The notes under the pieces were generated by a model that was not told the DNA's origin, did no database searches, and saw only the letters and a list, made by a program, of their open reading frames with translations. DNA of 64,000 nt, from positions 3,224,001 to 3,288,000 of the forward strand of contig NZ_JAGJBY010000002.1 in assembly GCF_020010905.1 (NCBI RefSeq). Direction: 5' to 3'. Source of the stretch: Streptomyces acidiscabies. Lineage in GTDB: Bacteria; Actinomycetota; Actinomycetes; Streptomycetales; Streptomycetaceae. Within the stretch, counting starts at the first letter, position 1; every line of letters begins with the position of its first letter. A program made the position numbers and the translations under genes. This document shows positions 27,408-35,929 of this stretch, in pieces.

Positions 27408-28586
27408 GTGGCACGGCGTGTGGTGGTCGGGGACTTGCGGGTCCAGCAGATCGAGCGGAAGGACGGGCGGCGGTCGTGGACGATCGTGTGGCCCGAGGGG
27501 ACGGTGTACGCGGAGGCGGACCGGTTCCTGCGTCTGCATGATGGTTCGGGAACGCAGAGGACGTACGCGTATCTGCTGGTGGACCATCTGCGGTGGCTGG
27601 AGCGGGAGGGCCTGACCTTCGCCGCAGTTCAACTGCGGGACCTGGAACGGTACATGGGTATCGTCGGTGCCGAGGTCCGCATGCCGCTCGGCGAGCCGTG
27701 GCGGGTCGGCAAGCGCCCCTACGGCCACTCCGCGTTGTCGACCGCGGCGGCTTGTCTGAAGGGCTTCTACCTGCACCAGTCCTCCCTCGGCATCAACGGC
27801 GAACTCGGCAAGAAGCTCGACAAGTCGCGGCTGCCGTCGCGGGTGGACCGACGCCGTTCGTTCCTCGGGCATGTGAAGTCGTCGCTGCCCAGCAACCCGC
27901 TGGCGCCGAAGGGGCCGCACCGCCGGCATCCGAAGATGCTTCCGGACGGCGCCCGGGAGAGGCTGCTGGAGACGGTGAACGGCGCCCGGGACCGGCTGGT
28001 GGTTACCTGGCTCGCCGACGGCGGGCTGCGCATCGGCGAGCTCTGCGGGCTGCACCTGGTCGACCTGCACTTGCGCGAGAACGCGGCCTGCGGCGAGTGC
28101 CGCGCCCCTCACCTGCACGTCTGCCACCGGCCCGGCAATCCGAACCGGGCCGAGGCCAAGACCAAGCACCCCTGGCGGGTCGAGCACGGCATCGTGACCG
28201 GCGGGCTGATCAAGCGGGTCAGCCCGGCAATGGTGCACACCTACTTCGAGTACGTCACCACCGAGTACCCGCGCGGCGCCGGGCACGGCATGCTCCTGGT
28301 TCAGTTGCACGGCGCCGATACCGGACAGCCGTGGGCGCCGGTCGGGGCCCGGCGGATGCTCGGCCGGGCCGGGAAGCGCGCCGGACTCGGGGTCGTGAAA
28401 CCCCATGCCTTCCGGCACTCGTTTACTTCCGCGGTTCTCGACGCGGCCGACGGCAACACGCTGATCGCCCGGGACGCCGGCGGCTGGGCCTCGGCCGCGA
28501 TGGTGGATGAGGTGTACGGCCACGTCGATGTCCACGACCCGGTCTTCGACGCCGCTCTGCGCACGGTCTGGGGTGAGACGAAGTGA
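27408..28586 (+). CDS. tnpA: Tyrosine recombinase, TnpA of a Tn554-like element
   Basis: A 392-residue tyrosine recombinase. Catalytic residues: Arg in DGGLRIGELCGLHL (~207), HxxR in KPHAFRHSFTSAV (~333) and Tyr in MVDEVYGHVD (~370). An N-terminal SAM-like domain precedes (RTYAYLLVDHLRWLEREGL). GTG 27408 after CGGAGGAC is chosen over the longer frame from 27330. It overlaps the next recombinase gene as GTGA, showing coupled synthesis. Tn554 TnpA and TnpB act together in site-specific transposition. Confidence 0.85.
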   Translation: MARRVVVGDLRVQQIERKDGRRSWTIVWPEGTVYAEADRFLRLHDGSGTQRTYAYLLVDHLRWLEREGLTFAAVQLRDLERYMGIVGAEVRMPLGEPWRVGKRPYGHSALSTAAACLKGFYLHQSSLGINGELGKKLDKSRLPSRVDRRRSFLGHVKSSLPSNPLAPKGPHRRHPKMLPDGARERLLETVNGARDRLVVTWLADGGLRIGELCGLHLVDLHLRENAACGECRAPHLHVCHRPGNPNRAEAKTKHPWRVEHGIVTGGLIKRVSPAMVHTYFEYVTTEYPRGAGHGMLLVQLHGADTGQPWAPVGARRMLGRAGKRAGLGVVKPHAFRHSFTSAVLDAADGNTLIARDAGGWASAAMVDEVYGHVDVHDPVFDAALRTVWGETK

Positions 28587-31213
28587 CGACGCCGTCGCTG
28601 CTGCCGCAGCAGGATGCCCGCACGCGACGGGACCGGCTGGAAGTGCTCACCGCGCTGATCAACGGGCCCGAGTTCGACCCGGTGCTGCGCGGCGGGGTGC
28701 TGAAGATCCCGCCGACGCACCCGGTCTATCCGTGGAGCTGCACAGTCGTCGACTGCGAGCGGCCCCGCTGGCGGCGCTACGCGATGTGCTCGGTGCACGC
28801 CGGGCAGTGGCAGGAGGCGGAGGCGCGCGGCATAAGCCGGGCTCAGTTCCTGCGGACCGCGGAGCCGCTGCCGGCCACGGAGATGCCGGAGGCGATGATG
28901 TGCCGGATCTGCCCGCAGCGGCCGGCGTTCAGCCTGCAACTGGTGCTGTGCTTCCGGCACCGCAACCGGTGGCTGAGCCACCTGAAGCGGCACCCCGAAG
29001 GACGTGTGAACGAGGGGGAGTTCGAGCGATGGCTGGCCGACCAGCCGTGCCTGCCGGGCTACGGCGAGTGCCGCGCGGACGTGTGCGACGAACTGGCCGC
29101 CTCGCCGCTGGGGTTGTGCGGCGCGCACGAGCGCGGCTACATCCGGGCCGGGCGCCCGGGCGGGGCGAAGCCGCCGAAGAACTTCTTCGCCACCTACGAG
29201 CGCAGTGATCGCCCCGTGCCCGTGACCTGTGAGGACGAAGTCGCCTTCCGTACCTGGTGCAGCGCACAACTGCCGGTGCACCGCACCGGAACGGTCAACC
29301 TGCGCGGGCTGCGGCCCCTGCTGAGGGCGGAGTTGCAGTGGGGCATGTATGTCCACGGCCTGCAGCCCGTCGCCGTGTGGCACCTGACGTGGGTGCAGTC
29401 GCTCGCGGACGAGTGCCAGCGCCGCGACGTGGACTCCCTGGCCGGCCTGGAAGCCTCCGTCTTCCGCCGCGCCTACCACCAGCGCATGGTCCAGGAGATG
29501 CAACAGGCCCTGCGGAAGATCTACTTCACCCCCTCCGACACCCGGGATGCCGGCTACATCGAGACCGAGCACTTCGGGGTGCGCTTCCCCCACCGCTCCA
29601 GCTACGTCGACCTGACCTGCATCACCCAGCAGTGGCTGCGCGACCTCTTGTGGGATCACATCGCCGACGTACTGCGCTCGCCCACCTGCCCGCGCAGCGC
29701 CCAGCCGGTGGACTTCGTGCGCCGCGCCGGCGCCGAACTGTCCGCGTTCTTGGAGGCGGAGGCGCCGGGCGGCGGCCACGACCCCACCGTGCTGCGCAGC
29801 GAGCACGTCCACCGCTTCGTCGCGGACCTGCGCAACCGCGAACGCCTCGGCCTGGCCTTCCGCGGCCAGGCCCGCCTGGACGGCAAAAGGGCGAAGGTCA
29901 CCGAGAACTCGCGCCGGATGGTGTTCAACTACGGCCGGTCCCTGCTGCGCGGCGCGCTGGACAGCGGCAGCGCCGAGAGAATCGGCCTGGACCGCACCTT
30001 CATCGCCGCCATGCCGGTCGGCGGCCCGGGCACGCCCCGCAGCCGCAACCCCTTCCCCGACGAAGTCGCCCGCGCGCTTGCGGACGAAGCCAACCTGCAG
30101 CAGCTCGCCGACGGCTACGACCCGCACGACCGGGGCCTGCGGGACATGTGGGAGACCATCATCGTCACCGGCCGACGCGCCAGCGAGGTCATCCAGCTCC
30201 GCCTGGACTGCATCGGCCGCTACGGCGGGCTGCCCCTGCTCTGGCACGACCAGACCAAGGTCGGCAACCTGAACGCGGCCGTCCGCATCCCCGACCAACT
30301 CCTGGACCGGCTCGAAGAACGCCGCCAAAAGACTCTGACCCACTACGCCGACCGGCACGCCGGCCGCCCGCCCACTGCTGCCGAACGCGCTCACCTGGCC
30401 CTGTTCCCCACCGACATCCTCAACCCCGACGGCCGCCGCGCTTTGTCCTACACCTGGTTCCACACCGGCTTCCGCAGCTGGATCGCCGACCTTGACCTCG
30501 GCGGTCACTACGTCGCCCACCAGGCCCGGCACACGCTGGCCACCCGGTTGCTGCGGCACGGCGCGAGCCTGACGCACATCCGCCGCTACCTCGGCCAGGT
30601 CTCCGACCGCATGGCCGAGCACTACGTCCACCTGACCCAGTCGGACCTGGACAACGTCCTCCAGCATGTATGGGTCGCCGGACCCGGCACCACGAGTCCC
30701 GGCGAAATCCTCACCAGCGACACCATCCCGCTTACCCGAGAACAGGCCCAGGCCCTGGCCATCGACCTGTCACGCCGCAGCACCCCCGCCGAGGGCGGGT
30801 TCTGCACCTTCCAGCCCGTCGTCGACGGCGGCGCCTGCCCCTGGAGCCTCGACTGCCACAACTGCGACAAGTTCGTCCTGTCCGGCGCCGATTTGCTGTA
30901 CTGGCGGCGGAAACGTGAGCAGTGGCGGCTGCTGGCTGAGGGTGCCCCCGATGACGCCACCGCCGACTACCTCCACCGCTACTTCGAGCCCACTGCCCGC
31001 GCCATCGACGGCCTGGAGAAGGCCCTGGCCGGCCTCGGTCTCCTCGACGACGCCCTGGCGCTGGACCTGCGCAAACCCCAGGACTACTTCCACCGCGTGT
31101 GGTCCACCGCCTTCCGCGCCGCCGACCTCGCCGACGCAGGCAGCGACGAGCAGGGCGAATACAGCGATACGTGCACAGACGACGGAGACGCCCCCGAACA
31201 GGACGCCGCATGA
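28583..31213 (+). CDS. tnpB: Large tyrosine recombinase, TnpB of a Tn554-like element
   Basis: An 876-residue protein. The first ~200 residues carry three Cys-rich modules (CTVVDCERPRW...MCSVH; CRICPQRPAFS...CFRHR; CRADVCDELAA...CGAH), probably zinc-binding. The recombinase domain follows with Arg in VTGRRASEVIQLRLD (~530), HxxR in AHQARHTLATRL (~646) and Tyr in MAEHYVHLTQ (~681). A second Cys cluster (GACPWSLDCHNCDKFVLSGA) sits near residue 755. It is longer than Tn554 TnpB because of the N-terminal zinc modules. It starts GTG overlapping the tnpA stop, and its own stop overlaps the tnpC ATG. Confidence 0.85.
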   Translation: MTTPSLLPQQDARTRRDRLEVLTALINGPEFDPVLRGGVLKIPPTHPVYPWSCTVVDCERPRWRRYAMCSVHAGQWQEAEARGISRAQFLRTAEPLPATEMPEAMMCRICPQRPAFSLQLVLCFRHRNRWLSHLKRHPEGRVNEGEFERWLADQPCLPGYGECRADVCDELAASPLGLCGAHERGYIRAGRPGGAKPPKNFFATYERSDRPVPVTCEDEVAFRTWCSAQLPVHRTGTVNLRGLRPLLRAELQWGMYVHGLQPVAVWHLTWVQSLADECQRRDVDSLAGLEASVFRRAYHQRMVQEMQQALRKIYFTPSDTRDAGYIETEHFGVRFPHRSSYVDLTCITQQWLRDLLWDHIADVLRSPTCPRSAQPVDFVRRAGAELSAFLEAEAPGGGHDPTVLRSEHVHRFVADLRNRERLGLAFRGQARLDGKRAKVTENSRRMVFNYGRSLLRGALDSGSAERIGLDRTFIAAMPVGGPGTPRSRNPFPDEVARALADEANLQQLADGYDPHDRGLRDMWETIIVTGRRASEVIQLRLDCIGRYGGLPLLWHDQTKVGNLNAAVRIPDQLLDRLEERRQKTLTHYADRHAGRPPTAAERAHLALFPTDILNPDGRRALSYTWFHTGFRSWIADLDLGGHYVAHQARHTLATRLLRHGASLTHIRRYLGQVSDRMAEHYVHLTQSDLDNVLQHVWVAGPGTTSPGEILTSDTIPLTREQAQALAIDLSRRSTPAEGGFCTFQPVVDGGACPWSLDCHNCDKFVLSGADLLYWRRKREQWRLLAEGAPDDATADYLHRYFEPTARAIDGLEKALAGLGLLDDALALDLRKPQDYFHRVWSTAFRAADLADAGSDEQGEYSDTCTDDGDAPEQDAA

Positions 31214-31791
31214 ACACCGCCACGGTCCCCGAACCCCGCACCGCGGCGGCCCTGGCCGCACGCCGCCGCAAAACCGAAGCCGCCCTGGAGCGCATCCACG
31301 ACGCGATCGCCCGGATTCGACGCGAGAAAGCCCAGGTCAGTGTCGCCGCTGTTGCCCGCCGCGCGGACGTCTCGCGCACCTTCCTCTATGACAACCCCGA
31401 TGCCCGGGCCGCCATCGCTTCGGCGATGGCAGAGGCCGGCGAACGACGGTCGGGGATGCTCGTCGAGCAGGACACCGAGCGGCAGGCGACCTGGCGCGAA
31501 CGTGCGCTGAACGCCGAGGAGGCTATCAAGGGCGCCCACGCCGAGATCCGCATCCAGCGCACCCGCATCGGCGAACTCCTCGGACAAATCCGGGACTTGG
31601 AAGCAGAGTGGACCGAGGAGGCCATCCAGCGGATCACCACCGAGAACACCACCCTCAAGCAACGAGTCCGGCAGCTCACCGCCGACAACCGCACCCTCGA
31701 CGAACGGCTCAAGGCCGCCCGCTCCAACCTCCGCTTCCAAGACCGCCGCGTCGCAGACCTCGAAGCCCAACTCGCCGCTCCTGACAGCTGA
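31210..31791 (+). CDS. tnpC: TnpC-like accessory protein (DUF6262)
   Basis: A 193-residue protein from ATG 31210, overlapping the tnpB stop as ATGA. It has an N-terminal helix-turn-helix-like segment (AQVSVAAVARRADVSRTFLY) followed by a long coiled coil (from EEAIKGAHAEIRIQRTRI to FQDRRVADLEAQLAA). This is the layout of DUF6262/TnpC proteins that accompany TnpA and TnpB and influence orientation or efficiency of Tn554 transposition. It stops one base before the convergent cargo gene. Confidence 0.8.
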   Translation: MNTATVPEPRTAAALAARRRKTEAALERIHDAIARIRREKAQVSVAAVARRADVSRTFLYDNPDARAAIASAMAEAGERRSGMLVEQDTERQATWRERALNAEEAIKGAHAEIRIQRTRIGELLGQIRDLEAEWTEEAIQRITTENTTLKQRVRQLTADNRTLDERLKAARSNLRFQDRRVADLEAQLAAPDS

Positions 31792-32499
31792 TCACACCCA
31801 AGCAGACACCTCGTGGCGGATGGCGGCATCGGCCAGCCGTCCCGGCTCGAAGACCGCCACCGCCACGCGGAGCTCGGGAGTGAGGGCGCCCCAGAGCTCC
31901 TCCAGGAGTTCGTCCTGGTCGGCTGCCTCGGTCCGGGCTTCGAGGAACGGCTCGCCGGTCGCGACCGAGCGACCATCGGAGCGGTACGTCGTCATCAACA
32001 CAGCGTCCCCCGGCTCCAGATCCCTGACCGCGAGCGTCAGCACGTCAGCCGCCGCCCGACCGCTGCGGCTCCGCCGCGCAGCACCGAACCACGCCGCCTG
32101 TCCCGAGTGGACGTCCGCCACCACGGTGACACGGGGCGTGAAGATCGGTGGATCGGGCTCGTACTCCAGCCCGCCCAGCGCGTCGACCGGGCTTTGAGTC
32201 TCCTGCAGCCGGTCCGACACCACGGCGACCTGCTCGCCGTTGCCGAAAACCAGCCACCCATCCCGCTCGCGGGCCGCAACGTAGTGCCGAAGCGGATCGT
32301 GTTCGGCCTCGCCGGTCGGCGCGACGATCAGTTCTCCCTCGCCGCGGCGCACGGCGCGGGCTTTGGAGGCCGCACTGCGTCCGGTCAGGAAGTAGCCACC
32401 GCACAGCGCGCCGCTGAGCGTCCTCGCCCACAGCACGCCCCGCCCCGGATAGCGATTGCCTGCGACAACCTCGTGCACCAGATCCACCGGGCCGCACAC
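31792..32499 (-). CDS. IMP cyclohydrolase (PurO)-like protein, transposon cargo
   Basis: A 235-residue protein resembling the archaeal-type IMP cyclohydrolase family. It has the early YPGRGVLWARTLSGALCGG segment, the family-type YFLTGRSAASKARAV, and a central FTPRVTVVADV strand. PurO closes FAICAR to IMP in archaea; bacterial homologues in Streptomyces are of unclear role because PurH already does this. It lies tail to tail with tnpC inside the transposon, so it is cargo. Its true reaction is unproven, and N-terminal nucleophile chemistry is only inferred from the family. Confidence 0.65.
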   Translation of the reverse strand: MCGPVDLVHEVVAGNRYPGRGVLWARTLSGALCGGYFLTGRSAASKARAVRRGEGELIVAPTGEAEHDPLRHYVAARERDGWLVFGNGEQVAVVSDRLQETQSPVDALGGLEYEPDPPIFTPRVTVVADVHSGQAAWFGAARRSRSGRAAADVLTLAVRDLEPGDAVLMTTYRSDGRSVATGEPFLEARTEAADQDELLEELWGALTPELRVAVAVFEPGRLADAAIRHEVSAWV

Positions 32500-32719
32500 T
32501 CCTCTATCTACTCGAACGCGAAGCGCAGGTCTCTACGCACCGCCATCCAACCGCAACGGCATCGGCGTCCGCTGGACAGGCCCCTATTCGACGCATCAGG
32601 CTCATCTTGGCAATGCCTCGGAAGAGCGACACTGATAGGTAGTGAGCCAGCGTCACGGACATGTAGTCTATGAATCGGCGCAGTTCAGAGCCGGTGCACG
32701 GGCTCCTGCGGTCAGTAAT

Positions 32720-33394
32720 GTCGAGTACAAGCGCGGTGTGGATGCCGGGGTCATCAACCAGGGGCTGTTTTACCTGGCGTGGCTGATGGACCACCGGGCC
32801 GAGTTCGAGCACCTTGTCCGCGGCCGGTTCGGGGTGACGGCTGCATCCCAGGTTCTGTGGAGTGCGCCCCGTCTGATCTGTATCGCCGGAGACTTCACGC
32901 GCTACGACGTGCACGCCGTGCGGGAGCACCGGCGGTCGATCGACCTGGTCCGATACCGGCTCTTCGGCGGCGATCTGCTCGGGCTGGAGACCGTGGCGTC
33001 CGTGAACGGCGGCATCCGGCCGGCGCGTCGGACCTGCGGTCGGGCGGCCGTCCGGGCGGGGGCCGGCGTTCAGGACGCGTCGATGGTTGAGCTGGCGGGC
33101 GCGGTCGACGAGATTCTGCTCGGGCTCGGGGAGGGTGTGAACCGTGTGGAGCGTCAGCAGTACCGGGCGTACCGGCGGCTGCGGAACTTCGCCTGCCTGT
33201 GCCCGCCGCAGCGCAGCAAGTTGCTGGTCTACCTGAGGGTCGACCCGAAGAAGGTCGACCTCGTGCCCGGCTTCACCCGGGACGTGACGGGGCTGGGACA
33301 CCATGGCACGGGGGACCTGGAGGTGCAGGTGCGTACGGAGCGGGATCTGGAGCGTGCCCGGGACCTGTTCCGGCTCGGCTATGCCGGAGCCTGA
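32720..33394 (+). pseudogene. DUF5655-like protein, 3' fragment (interrupted gene)
   Basis: From the junction the frame reads NVEYKRGVDAGVINQGLFYL then AWLMDHRAEFEHLVRG, continuing to the DUF5655-type C-terminus (QQYRAYRRLRNFACLCPPQR, TGDLEVQVRTERDLERA, then a stop). An ATG at 32642 in transposon DNA keeps the frame open, so a chimeric product is possible but would lack the N-terminal domain. It is the remainder of the gene that begins at 27057. Confidence 0.78.
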
Positions 33395-33858
33395 CCCACA
33401 GACGTCGTGGGCGGCGGAGCAGCGCGGGGCAGGGGGTCTCTGAGCGGCGGGGCACGGCGGTGGGTCTCTCGACGGTTGGTGAACCGGCGGTTTCCGGCTC
33501 TTTGTTCTCCAGGCTTGTGCCGTCGGCTCGGCCGCCCGGACTGACTGCCGGGTACCGTTCTCCTCCGCCTTCATCTGCGGCAGTCCGTGTATGCCCGCGT
33601 CGCCCCCGCCGCGGAACTCCTCGGTCGTATGCCCGGACTTCTCGCAGGTGGCCGTGAGTTTGTACCTCGGCCGCAGTACGGCGCGCTCCCGCCTCCCGTT
33701 CCCACCCCTCGCTCGGGGGTTGTCGCCGTCCTGTCGCTGCCACGATCGGCTTCGTCGAGCGGCTGCGGGGCGGAGCGGTTGGCTCAAATCGGGCCCCTCG
33801 TCCGGTGATTCGGGCACACGCCCCTAGTGTGCACACCCTGGATGTGCATACTGGGGGT
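33395..33858. other. Gene-free stretch with promoter-like repeats
   Basis: About 460 bp with no supportable gene. Just before the next operon, around 33,828-33,857, lies the palindrome GTGTGCACAC and the near-repeats GGATGTGCATACTG and GGGTATGCGG, which may be the operon's promoter or operator. Confidence 0.4.
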
Positions 33859-34257
33859 ATGCGGTCGTTCTTGGGGGTCGTGAACCCGCTCGGCGTGAAG
33901 GTGTTCGACACCTCCGGCTATGCCTCGCTCCATGAGGTGCGCGATCGGGCGCACCGGGATGCCCTCACGGCGGACATGCGCCGGCGGGGATGGCAGGGCC
34001 CGCCCACGGTGGTCCTGGCCGACCATGCGATTTCGCTGACCGGCGTGCACCGGCGGTCCGCCGCCGCGCAGGCCGGGCTCGACGAGGTCCCGGGCGTGTC
34101 CCTGGAGGACCTGTTCGGGGCCTGCGGGAAGGACATGTGGGAGCTGGTCAACGGCAGCGAGGAATACGCGACTTCCTACTACTACGACTTCAGCCGGCTG
34201 ATCAACGATCACCTGCCCGAGACCGTCATCGAGTCCTACGGACTCGACATGCAGTGA
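33859..34257 (+). CDS. Hypothetical protein, ParB-N-like
   Basis: A 132-residue protein (MRSFLGVVNPLGVKVFDTSG start). The centre RRGWQGPPTVVLADHAISLT then GVHRRSAAAQAGLDEVPGVS resembles the ParB/Srx-like fold, in which a GxxR/H loop binds nucleotide. The rest is unfamiliar, ending with acidic helices. It starts an operon with a small HTH-like gene (23-bp gap) and a Csd1-like gene. ATG 33859 is preferred to an earlier in-frame start because family-like sequence begins here. Plasmid or phage origin is likely. Confidence 0.5.
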   Translation: MRSFLGVVNPLGVKVFDTSGYASLHEVRDRAHRDALTADMRRRGWQGPPTVVLADHAISLTGVHRRSAAAQAGLDEVPGVSLEDLFGACGKDMWELVNGSEEYATSYYYDFSRLINDHLPETVIESYGLDMQ

Positions 34258-34279
34258 CCGGACGTCACGGAGGACCACA

Positions 34280-34681
34280 GTGAGCACTGACATTACGACC
34301 ACCGGGTACGAACCCGAACTGCACGACGTCGCCGCCGAGGTGGCGTCGGTCCTGGAGGAGATCACCGACCCCACCGAAATGTACGCACGCGCGACAGCGG
34401 CGCAGGTGCACCACCAGGCCGTGGTCTCGGCCCTGGCGCTGGTCCGCAGCCGCTGCATGGCCGAATTCAATACGCCAGACGCCGACGGGAACAAGTATTC
34501 CTTCGACCGGATCGGCGACTTCACGGGGGTGAGCGCGTCCGGTGTGCAGAAGCTTGTCGTGCGCGGGCGTCCCCTGCTGGAGCGTCCCTTCCCCGTGCCG
34601 CTCACGGTGGACGACGTCCTGCGGTTCCTCCAGCACGCACCCGGCGGGCCCGACGCGGGCACCGAGGGGGATCTGTCGTGA
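34280..34681 (+). CDS. Small helix-turn-helix-like protein
   Basis: A 133-residue, mostly helical protein from GTG 34280. Residues ~70-95 (NKYSFDRIGDFTGVSASGVQ then KLVVRGRPL) look like a sigma-type or XRE-like HTH. Its stop overlaps the GTG of the Csd1-like gene as GTGA, so the two are co-translated. It could be the DNA-binding regulator or a small subunit partner. No named family is recognised. Confidence 0.6.
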   Translation: MSTDITTTGYEPELHDVAAEVASVLEEITDPTEMYARATAAQVHHQAVVSALALVRSRCMAEFNTPDADGNKYSFDRIGDFTGVSASGVQKLVVRGRPLLERPFPVPLTVDDVLRFLQHAPGGPDAGTEGDLS

Positions 34682-35895
34682 ATCTCGCCCGCCTGGTGCG
34701 TTACGCCACCGACCGGAACCTGGCCTACGGGTGGCGCCGCCGCCGCGTCCCGTGGGTACTGGACATCACCGACCCGCACGCACCCGCCTTCACCCCGTAC
34801 GGTGAGACGGAGGAGGTGCCGTACGTGCGAAGGTCGGGCACGGGCTCGGCTCCCCGGCCCGGCTGCGACAACCTCGAGTACCTCATGGGCCGCCACAAGG
34901 ACGCCTGGAGAGACCAGATCGCCTCTTTCACCGATCAGGACGACGGTCCTGCTGCCCGTGACCTCCGCGCGGCGCTCGACGCGGGAGTCTTCACCGCCCT
35001 GGCCCCACCGCCGGGGTCGAAACCGGCAGACCTTGTCGTCCTGCGTGCGCGTGGAGGGTTCCTCCACAACGACCCGGGACTGCGCAGGTTCTGGCAGGAC
35101 CGGCTGCGGGCCGGGCTGGACAGCGGTCTGAGCGGCGTGTGCCTGGGCTGTGGCGGCACCGGAGTACCGCTGGCTCGGCTGGTGCCCGCCTACCTTCCGC
35201 CCTCCGCGTTCGGGCAGAGCGGTTCCGGAGACCTCGCCATGTATCCCTCCGGCCCGGAACGTTCCGGCTCCCGCTCCGGCGCCGCATCGATGCCGGTCTG
35301 CCTGGACTGCGCGTGCGCGCTGGGCGCCGCCCTGCCCTCCCTCGCGGGCGGCCCCGGCCATCACCACCGCACCCGGGAGGGAAAACTCCTCCTGTGGTGG
35401 GGGCTGGACGGCGCGGGAGACATCGACCTCAGCCGGCTCCTTACCCGTCCCGACCGCGCCGATCTGGACGCCGTGCCCTCCGGCGGACGCATGTGCGTGA
35501 TGCTGCTGCAACCCGTCAACGGACGGATCTCCCCGATCTGGTACCTCGACGAGCCCACCCAGACGGTGCTCGACCGCATCCGCCGCTGGTACGACCGCAC
35601 CGGAGTCCTCGACGGATGGTCCGACACCGTCGAGCTGACCGGTATTCCCGTCATGCACGCACAGCTCGAACGCTGGAATCCCGCGACGAAGACGTACAAG
35701 TCGAGGCCGTCTCTCCTCCCGTCAGAGGCCGATCTGTGGGAGACGGCCCTGTCCGGCCAGCCGCGGCCGGGCTACGCCAACACCGTCCTCATCGCCATCC
35801 GCGGCGACGGCCGGATCTCCACCGGGCGCACCGCACTGCTCCAGTACTGCCAGTCCGACACCGCCCTCCCCGCCCCGGGAAACCGGAAGGAGTGA
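34678..35895 (+). CDS. Orphan Cas8c/Csd1-like protein
   Basis: A 405-residue protein whose whole length follows the type I-C Csd1 plan. The N-terminus is LARLVRYATDRN...VPWVLDI, followed by DNLEYLMGRHKDAW (Csd1: DNxxYVLG...RH), GGFLHNDPGLRRFW (Csd1: LVHExPxVRxxW), and two CxxC pairs, Cys155/158 (GVCLGCGGTG) and Cys208/211 (PVCLDCACALGAAL), as in zinc-ribbon Csd1s. MCVMLLQPVNGRISPIWY matches Csd1 FxxLxLSPNxxRxSxRxW, and the end GQPRPGYANTVLIAIRGDGR resembles its GRPxPxxLLxxxxRRIRADG. Csd1 is usually ~570-600 residues and recognises the PAM in Cascade. No other cas gene or repeat array is in this window, so its role is open. The assignment comes from motif order alone. Confidence 0.55.
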   Translation: MNLARLVRYATDRNLAYGWRRRRVPWVLDITDPHAPAFTPYGETEEVPYVRRSGTGSAPRPGCDNLEYLMGRHKDAWRDQIASFTDQDDGPAARDLRAALDAGVFTALAPPPGSKPADLVVLRARGGFLHNDPGLRRFWQDRLRAGLDSGLSGVCLGCGGTGVPLARLVPAYLPPSAFGQSGSGDLAMYPSGPERSGSRSGAASMPVCLDCACALGAALPSLAGGPGHHHRTREGKLLLWWGLDGAGDIDLSRLLTRPDRADLDAVPSGGRMCVMLLQPVNGRISPIWYLDEPTQTVLDRIRRWYDRTGVLDGWSDTVELTGIPVMHAQLERWNPATKTYKSRPSLLPSEADLWETALSGQPRPGYANTVLIAIRGDGRISTGRTALLQYCQSDTALPAPGNRKE

Positions 35896-35901
35896 GGTCC
35901 C

Positions 35902-35928
35902 GGCTCCTGCCCCGCCGGGGCAGGAGCC
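35902..35928 (+). terminator. Terminator behind the Csd1-like operon
   Basis: GGCTCCTGCCCC (35902-35913) and GGGGCAGGAGCC (35917-35928) form a perfect 12-bp stem with a 3-nt loop, 7 nt after the stop. Confidence 0.8.
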
Positions 35929-35929
35929 C

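Larger units (their letters stand above)
27286..32725 (+). mobile_element. Tn554-like recombinase-triplet transposon with PurO-like cargo
   Basis: About 5.44 kb inserted in a DUF5655-like gene. It carries three coupled plus-strand genes, two tyrosine recombinases of different length and a DUF6262/TnpC-like protein, as in the Tn554 family, plus a convergent IMP-cyclohydrolase-like gene. GAGT sits at both junctions (27282-27285 and 32723-32726), consistent with a short target core. TTTACCGACCG occurs at the left junction (27285-27295) and again near 27,351, a possible recombinase site. Exact ends are inferred from the split host gene. Confidence 0.72.

Noticed and set aside
28301..30667. 788-residue minus-strand open frame
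   Set aside because: It is antisense to the Tn554-like recombinase genes and Val/Gly/Ala-rich without any recognisable domain.
33784..35658. 624-residue minus-strand open frame
   Set aside because: It lies antisense to the Csd1-like operon, is Arg/Gly/Val-rich without motifs, and arises from GC-skewed third positions of the real genes.
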